Positions 59,476 to 64,000 of a DNA stretch of 64,000 nucleotides are shown in pieces (positions within the stretch are counted from its first letter, which is position 1; every line of letters begins with the position of its first letter). Made by a program: the position numbers and the translations under genes. This DNA is from Actinomadura syzygii (GTDB lineage: Bacteria; Actinomycetota; Actinomycetes; Streptosporangiales; Streptosporangiaceae). The notes below the pieces were generated by a model. The model had not been told where the DNA came from. It did no database searches and saw nothing but the letters and a program-made list of their open reading frames with translations. Location: NCBI RefSeq assembly GCF_008085905.1, contig NZ_VSFF01000001.1, positions 496,001 through 560,000 on the forward strand, in the 5' to 3' direction.

Positions 59476-61049
59476 GCAGACCGGGACTCGTGCTGGAGGT
59501 GGACGAGCGGACGCCCCCGCTGCTGGTGCACGAGGGGGAGGGGTTCCGGCTGGAACGGTTCCCGCTCGGCACTCGGGTGATCTATCCCCCGGATTCGCTA
59601 CCGGGCATCCGCGACGTGAACCGGCGGATCGAGGACGCGCTGCTCAACCCCCTCGGCAGCGAGCCGCTGCCGGAGCTGCTGCACTCGGGCATGCGGCTGA
59701 CGATCGTGTTCGACGACCTGTCGCTGCCGCTCCCGCCGATGCAGGCGCCGGACGTCCGGCAGCGGGTCATCGAGCAGGTCCTGGAGATGGCCGCCAACGC
59801 CGGGGTGGACGACGTCGAGCTGCTCGCCGGGAACGCGCTGCACCGCCGGATGACCCCGGCGGAGATCAAGCACATCGTCGGCGAGCGGGTGTTCAACTCC
59901 TTCTGGCCGGACCGGCTCCGCAACCACGACGCCGAGGACCGCGACAACCTCACCTCGCTCGGCCAGACCCGGCACGGCGAGGACGTCGAGATCAACTCGC
60001 GGGCCGCGCAGAGCGACCTGATCGTGTACGTGAACATCACGCTGGTCGCGATGAGCGGCGGCGCGAAGTCCGTGTCGGTGGGGCTCGCGTCGTACAAGAG
60101 CCTGCGGCATCACCACAACGTCCACACGCTGCGGCATTCGCGGTCGTTCAACGATCCGCCGAACTCGGCGATGCACCACTCCTACGAGCGGATGCACTCG
60201 CTGCTGTCGGAGTCGGTGCGGGTGTTCCACATCGAGTGCACGGTCAACAACGACGTGTTCCCGTCGCCGTTCCAGTTCCTGAACAAGCGCGAATGGGAGT
60301 GGACGCTCAAGGACCAGGCGAAGTTCCTGGCCGGGAAGCGCGCCAACGACCTCGCGCCCGCCGGGGCGCGGCACCGCGTGTGGCAGAACATGCGCGCCCC
60401 CTACGGCGTGACGGGCGTGCACGCTGGGGCCACGGACCTCGTCCATGAGAAGACGCTCGGGAACGTCCACCGGCAGCAGCTCACCGAGGTGCAGGGCCAG
60501 TCGGACGTCCTCATGCTGGGGCTGCCGTACCTGTGCCCCTACAACGTCAACTCGGTGATGAACCCGATCCTCGTGTACAGCCTGGGGCTCGGCTACTACT
60601 TCAACATGTACAAGAACAAGCCGCTCGTCCGGGAGGGCGGCGCGCTCATCATGTACCACCCGATGAAGGCCGAGTTCCATCCGCTGCACCACCCCTCGTA
60701 CATCGACTTCTACGAGGAGGTGCTGACGCAGACGATCGACCCGGCGACCATCGAGACGAAGTTCGAGGAGCAGTACGCGACCGACCCCTGGTACATCCAC
60801 CTGTACCGGAACTCGTACGCCTACCACGGCGTCCACCCGTTCTACATGTGGTACTGGGGTGCGCACGCGCTGTCGCACCTGGGTGACGTCATCTGCGTGG
60901 GCGCGGACCGCCGGGTCGCGTCGCGGTTCGGGTTCCGCGCGGCGTCCACGCTTGCGGACGCGCTGGAGATGGCGGGCGAGACGGTCGGCCGCAGCCCGTC
61001 CCTCACCTACCTGCACACACCGCCGATGACACTGGCGGACGTCCGATGA
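59472..61049 (+). CDS. divergent lactate-racemase-like (LarA/DUF2088) protein, 525 aa
   Basis: The N-terminal half (about 30-220) matches the LarA fold, whose enzymes use a nickel-pincer nucleotide to shift hydride at a hydroxyl carbon. By-eye alignment with LarA keeps the cofactor lysine (S-G-G-A-K, Lys199), the probable nickel ligand His215 (in H-H-H) and one catalytic His124 (A-L-H-R-R-M-T). The substrate motif D-x-T-R-P is changed to D-D-L-S-L-P-L-P (81-88), and the second catalytic His aligns with I189/T190. A long extra C-terminal half (about 230-525) has many aromatic and His residues. The substrate is probably not lactate; the operon points to a lipid alcohol. Confidence 0.82.
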   Translation: MSRPGLVLEVDERTPPLLVHEGEGFRLERFPLGTRVIYPPDSLPGIRDVNRRIEDALLNPLGSEPLPELLHSGMRLTIVFDDLSLPLPPMQAPDVRQRVIEQVLEMAANAGVDDVELLAGNALHRRMTPAEIKHIVGERVFNSFWPDRLRNHDAEDRDNLTSLGQTRHGEDVEINSRAAQSDLIVYVNITLVAMSGGAKSVSVGLASYKSLRHHHNVHTLRHSRSFNDPPNSAMHHSYERMHSLLSESVRVFHIECTVNNDVFPSPFQFLNKREWEWTLKDQAKFLAGKRANDLAPAGARHRVWQNMRAPYGVTGVHAGATDLVHEKTLGNVHRQQLTEVQGQSDVLMLGLPYLCPYNVNSVMNPILVYSLGLGYYFNMYKNKPLVREGGALIMYHPMKAEFHPLHHPSYIDFYEEVLTQTIDPATIETKFEEQYATDPWYIHLYRNSYAYHGVHPFYMWYWGAHALSHLGDVICVGADRRVASRFGFRAASTLADALEMAGETVGRSPSLTYLHTPPMTLADVR

Positions 61050-61981
61050 GCGGCGGTGGGAAAGGCGGCCGGATGAAGCTCATCGAGGAGGTCCGGCTGC
61101 TGCGCCGCGGCCGCGACTGGCGCGGCCGCGCGCCCGCGCCGCGCTCGGCGCAGCCGTGGTCGGTGAGCCCGCCGCCGCGCGCGTTCCCGACCGACTGGGC
61201 GCGGACGCCGGCCGCCATCGCGGCCCGCAAGGTCGTGTTCGACGGCGTCCTGCGGACCCTCACGTGGAGCCAGACGCGCCCCGAGATCCACGGCGCCGAC
61301 ATCCTCGACGAGCTCCGCGGCCCGGTCGTGTTCGTCGCGAACCACGCGAGCCACCTGGACACGCCGCTGATCCTCGGGTCGCTGCCCGTCCGGCTGCGGC
61401 GGCGCGTCGCGGTCGCCGCGGCGGCGGACTACTTCTTCGACGCCCGCTGGCGCGCCGTCGCGACCGCGCTGACGTTCAACGCGTTCCCGATCGAACGGCG
61501 CGGCGCGGGCAACTCGCTCGACCTGGCGACGGAGCTGATCAAGGACGGCTGGAGCCTGCTCATCTACCCGGAGGGCACCCGCTCGACGGACGGCTTCGCG
61601 CGCCGGTTCCGGATGGGCGCGTCGCTGCTGTGCCGCGAGCTGGACGTCCCGGCCGTCCCGCTGGTGCTGCGCGGCACGTACCAGGCGATGCCGCGCGGCG
61701 GGTTCTGGCCGAAGAAGGGCCGCCCGGTGGTGTCGGTGCGCTACGGGCGTCCGCTCGTCCCCGGCGAGGACGAGTCGACCAGCGCGTTCAACGCCCGCCT
61801 TGAGGACGCGGTCGGCCGCCTGTGGGTCGAGCACGACGAGGGCTGGTGGGCGTCCCTGCACGCCACCGAACGCCGCCGCGCGCCGCGCGGCCCCGACGCC
61901 TCCGAATGGCGCCGCAAGTGGGAGGCCACGCGCCCGCAGGCCCCGTCCACCCGCCACAACCGCATCTGGCGCCGCAAGTAG
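61046..61981 (+). CDS. PlsC-family acyltransferase, 311 aa
   Basis: A lysophospholipid-type acyltransferase with N-H-A-S-H-L-D-T (about 94-101, H-x4-D), Y-P-E-G-T-R-S (about 174-180) and V-P-A-V-P-L. It has a long basic N-terminus (about 1-60) and a basic tail rich in Trp/Arg/Lys that may bind membranes. It starts in an ATGA overlap with the LarA-like gene and ends the operon. It would acylate the alcohol or lipid made by the preceding enzymes (inference). Confidence 0.9.
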   Translation: MSGGGKGGRMKLIEEVRLLRRGRDWRGRAPAPRSAQPWSVSPPPRAFPTDWARTPAAIAARKVVFDGVLRTLTWSQTRPEIHGADILDELRGPVVFVANHASHLDTPLILGSLPVRLRRRVAVAAAADYFFDARWRAVATALTFNAFPIERRGAGNSLDLATELIKDGWSLLIYPEGTRSTDGFARRFRMGASLLCRELDVPAVPLVLRGTYQAMPRGGFWPKKGRPVVSVRYGRPLVPGEDESTSAFNARLEDAVGRLWVEHDEGWWASLHATERRRAPRGPDASEWRRKWEATRPQAPSTRHNRIWRRK

Positions 61982-62040
61982 GCGGGACCCGCTCACCGGG
62001 GGCTCAGCGCCGCCCCCGTCCCACCCCGCGAAACGTGGGC

Positions 62041-62070
62041 GCGCCGCCGACCAACGAAGCTCGGCGGCGC
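62041..62070. terminator. bidirectional hairpin between the PlsC and larC genes
   Basis: GCGCCGCCGA and TCGGCGGCGC form a perfect 10-bp stem around a 10-base loop. It lies 60 bp after the rightward operon and 110 bp after the leftward larC gene, between convergent operons. Confidence 0.7.
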
Positions 62071-62179
62071 CCCGCCCAGTCCCCAGACCTGGGCGACTGG
62101 TCGCGGTCTTGAGCGTCTAGTCCCGGACTTGGCAGTCCAGCCACGGACTTTGGCGGCTGGTGCCGGTCCTGGGCGGTGG

Positions 62180-62992
62180 TCAGGTGGTTTCGCCGAGGAC
62201 GACCTGGGTCACGTTCGGGAATTCGCCGAAGACCTTGGTCCCCGCGCCGAAGCCGTTGCCGGTGACGGTCATCGACGGCATCGCCCCGAACCGCGCGGCG
62301 AGGGTGACGAGCAGCGCGGCGCCGGTCGGAGTGGCCATCTCGGCTTCGACGTCGTGTCCCTGGATGGGCGCGCGGGCGCGGGCGACCAGTTCGACGACGG
62401 CGGGTCCCGGGTTGGGGATCAGGCCATGGCGGCAGCGGATGAAGCCGCGTCCGACGGGGATCGGCGCGGCCTGCACCTCGTCCACGCCGAGGGTTTCGAG
62501 GGCGGCGCAGGTTCCGACGATGTCGACGATGGCGTCATGCCCGCCGACCTCGTGGAAGTGGACGTCGTCCGGGGACGTCCCGTGCACCGCGCCCTCGGCC
62601 TCGGCGAGCGTCCGGAACACGGCGAGCGCGCGATCACGGACCCGGCCGGGCAGCGGCGCGGACCCGATGAGGTCCGCGATGACGGAATGGTTCCGTGCGA
62701 CGGCGTCGTCCTCGACTCCGACGATCGCGCGGGTGGCCGCGATGCCGCGCCGCGACACCCGCTCGGTGTCGAGGGACCAGCCGGGAACGTCCAGCCCCTT
62801 CAACATGGCGCGAACCTCGCCGAGGTCGGCGCCCGCGTCGAGCAGCGAGCCGAGCGCCATGTCGCCCGCGATCCCGGCGAAACAGTGGAAATAGGCGATC
62901 CGCTTGGGCTGGGCGATCTGGTCGGGCTGGGCGATCTGCTGGTGCTGGGCGATCTGCTGGTGCTGGGCGATCTGGTCGGGCTGAGCGGTCAT
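62180..62992 (-). CDS. larC: LarC-like nickel-insertion protein, N-terminal domain only, 270 aa
   Basis: LarC inserts nickel into the pincer cofactor of LarA-type enzymes. This protein has the LarC1 part: H-C-F-A-G-I-A-G-D-M-A-L-G (about 35-47), a His-rich V-H-F-H-E-V-G-G-H-D-A-I-V-D-I-V-G (about 146-162), and M-A-T-P-T-G-A-A-L-L. It stops where the second (LarC2, CTP-binding) domain should begin, and I see no continuation in other frames downstream. The first 32 residues are six-residue repeats (AQPDQI, AQHQQI). It starts in an ATGA overlap with larB. Confidence 0.88.
   Translation of the reverse strand: MTAQPDQIAQHQQIAQHQQIAQPDQIAQPKRIAYFHCFAGIAGDMALGSLLDAGADLGEVRAMLKGLDVPGWSLDTERVSRRGIAATRAIVGVEDDAVARNHSVIADLIGSAPLPGRVRDRALAVFRTLAEAEGAVHGTSPDDVHFHEVGGHDAIVDIVGTCAALETLGVDEVQAAPIPVGRGFIRCRHGLIPNPGPAVVELVARARAPIQGHDVEAEMATPTGAALLVTLAARFGAMPSMTVTGNGFGAGTKVFGEFPNVTQVVLGETT
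62897..62986 (-). repeat. five 18-bp units at the start of larC
   Basis: Units encoding AQPDQI, AQHQQI, AQHQQI, AQPDQI and AQPKRI repeat at 18 bp and form the N-terminal extension of the LarC-like protein. The two middle copies are identical. Confidence 0.92.
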
Positions 62993-63597
62993 GTGAGCAT
63001 CCTCCGGGCTAGTACCGCGGCTCCGAGGCCGTCGTCGATGCCGGTCACGGCGAGGCCCGGCGCGCCGGACGCGAGCAGCGCCGCGAGCGCGGCGAGGCCG
63101 CCGTCCGAACTGCCGTAGCCGACGCTGGTCGGCACCGCGATCACCGGACGGGACGTGAGCCGCGCCGTCACCGACGGCAGCGCGCCGTCCATGCCCGCCG
63201 CGACGATCAGGACCCGCGCCTGGTCGAGCCGCTCCCGGACGGCGAGCAGCCGGTGCAGCCCCGCCACGCCGACGTCCGCGGTCAGCGTCACCGACAGCCC
63301 GAACGCCGCCGCCGCCTGGAGCGCCTCCTCCGCGACGGGCAGGTCGGCCGTCCCCGCCGAGACCACGGCGACCGGGAAGGGCACGGGCGGACGCGGCCGC
63401 GTCAGCACCACGAGCCCGGACCGCGCGTGGAACACGGCGTCCGGCGCCGCCTCCCGAGCCGCCTCGAACCGCCCCGCCGAAGCCCGCCGCAGGAACGCGA
63501 CCTCAGCGTCCCGGGCCAGCAACTCCTTGACCCGGTCACGCACCTGATCAGGCCCCAACCCGCCCGCCTCGGCGACGGCGACGATCGGACGACTCAT
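62989..63597 (-). CDS. larB: LarB-like cofactor biosynthesis carboxylase, copy 1, 202 aa
   Basis: LarB carboxylates and hydrolyses NaAD in the first step of nickel-pincer synthesis. This copy has the full layout: a short N-terminal domain (about 1-75) and an AIR-carboxylase-like domain with V-S-A-G-T-A-D-L-P-V-A-E-E-A (about 78-92), D-V-G-V-A-G-L-H-R-L-L, G-M-D-G-A-L-P-S-V and V-I-A-V-P-T-S-V-G-Y-G. The last conserved stretch (normally N-S-C...V-N-I-D-N-G-F-G-A) is altered to A-S-G...T-G-I-D-D-G-L-G-A. It is coupled on both sides by ATGA overlaps. Confidence 0.9.
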   Translation of the reverse strand: MSRPIVAVAEAGGLGPDQVRDRVKELLARDAEVAFLRRASAGRFEAAREAAPDAVFHARSGLVVLTRPRPPVPFPVAVVSAGTADLPVAEEALQAAAAFGLSVTLTADVGVAGLHRLLAVRERLDQARVLIVAAGMDGALPSVTARLTSRPVIAVPTSVGYGSSDGGLAALAALLASGAPGLAVTGIDDGLGAAVLARRMLT

Positions 63598-64000
63598 GCC
63601 ATCACCGCATCGGCGGCGCGGGGGGTGTTGATCATGTGGGCGGAGTAGCCGGCGCCGTAGCCGTTGTCGATGTTGACGGCGACCACGCCCGGCGAGCAGG
63701 AGTTCAGCGCGGACAGCAGGGCCGCCCGGCCCGGCAGGGCGCCGCCCGCCGATGTCGGAAGCGCGATGACCATGCGGTCCACCAGGCCGGACACGAGGGT
63801 GGGAAGGGCGCCGCCGGTGCCGTCCGCGACGACGAAGACGGCGGGCGCGTCCTGCTCGCCGAGTCCGAGCCCGAGTCCGAGCCCGAGCCAGCCGGGCAGG
63901 GCGGCGGGGTCGTGGACGGGCGCGTCGTAGCGACGCACGACCCGGCTCCCCATCGCCTCCGCGACGAGGGCGGCCTCCTCGGCGGCGGGCTCGTCCTCGG
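63594..64000 (-). CDS. LarB-like protein, copy 2, C-terminal part (cut by the window end)
   Basis: The reading frame continues past the right edge, so only the last 135 residues are visible. They hold G-G-A-L-P-T-L-V-S-G-L-V-D, V-I-A-L-P-T-S-A-G and the canonical end L-N-S-C-S-P-G-V-V-A-V-N-I-D-N-G-Y-G-A. The D-V-G-V-A-G-L-H-R motif region is altered (Y-D-A-P-V-H-D-P-A) and followed by an L-G-L-G-L-G-L-G stretch. It is the upstream gene of the larB-larC operon. Copies 1 and 2 look complementary and may form a mixed complex. Confidence 0.8.
   Translation of the reverse strand, partial: EDEPAAEEAALVAEAMGSRVVRRYDAPVHDPAALPGWLGLGLGLGLGEQDAPAVFVVADGTGGALPTLVSGLVDRMVIALPTSAGGALPGRAALLSALNSCSPGVVAVNIDNGYGAGYSAHMINTPRAADAVMA

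Overview
The window is a very GC-rich (about 70 percent or more) actinobacterial chromosome segment. GTG and occasional TTG starts, ATGA/TGATG-coupled operons, a DUF397 protein, ECF sigma, GntR, TetR, LAL and GlxA-type regulators, a GH18 chitinase and several P450s suggest a filamentous actinomycete. A Thermomonosporaceae/Actinomadura-like organism is my inference; nothing here proves the genus. I see no tRNA, rRNA, CRISPR array, prophage or insertion sequence. The only gene of a family that is often repetitive in genomes is a DUF222/HNH endonuclease.

Layout. 1-2.4 kb: two coupled small genes, a lone DUF397 protein, and an ECF sigma factor with its partner membrane protein. 2.4-18.1 kb: a large catabolic cluster of three transcription blocks. 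A branched-chain-type ABC transporter (livH-M-G-F) ends in a GntR regulator. An acyl-CoA ligase and a thioesterase converge, and a second GntR gene follows. A seven-gene operon then encodes a ThDP enzyme, an HD-domain protein, a Zn alcohol dehydrogenase, the transporter's lipoprotein receptor, a class II aldolase, an amidohydrolase and a P450. Two promoters 11 kb apart (livH and the ThDP enzyme) share a 19-bp element, so the cluster is probably co-regulated. 18-25 kb: potassium channel, glutamate dehydrogenase, tandem DUF4360 secreted proteins, DUF488 and small unknown genes. 26-41 kb: peptide deformylase, a two-domain unknown, a GlxA-type regulator, an RsbW-like ATPase, an orphan histidine kinase, arylamine N-acetyltransferase, an MgtC-like protein, DUF3140, an Orn/Lys/Arg decarboxylase, purC, a MerR-thioredoxin pair, a chitinase and an HNH protein. 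41-49 kb: nitronate monooxygenase, D-2-hydroxyacid dehydrogenase, a P450-crotonase pair, PlsC, an exporter-like membrane protein with a TetR regulator, and a DesR-type response regulator.

50.4-64 kb holds what I regard as the most interesting system. A tightly coupled operon encodes a LAL regulator, a doubled DesK-like sensor kinase, two tiny genes, a fatty acyl-CoA reductase fused to a HAD phosphatase, a Zn alcohol dehydrogenase, a divergent lactate-racemase-like (LarA/DUF2088) protein and a PlsC acyltransferase. It converges on genes for the nickel-pincer cofactor: two different larB copies and a larC N-terminal domain. Together they suggest an undescribed nickel-pincer-dependent step in lipid or fatty-alcohol metabolism.

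A second theme is short tandem repeats. Arrays of 15 or 18 bp (also 10, 12, 17 and 21 bp) occur at many places, both between genes and inside coding sequences. In genes they keep the frame and make 5- or 6-residue repeats at protein ends or inside loops (LAL regulator, RsbW-like ATPase, D-hydroxyacid dehydrogenase, GlxA tail, two alcohol dehydrogenase tails, LarC N-terminus).
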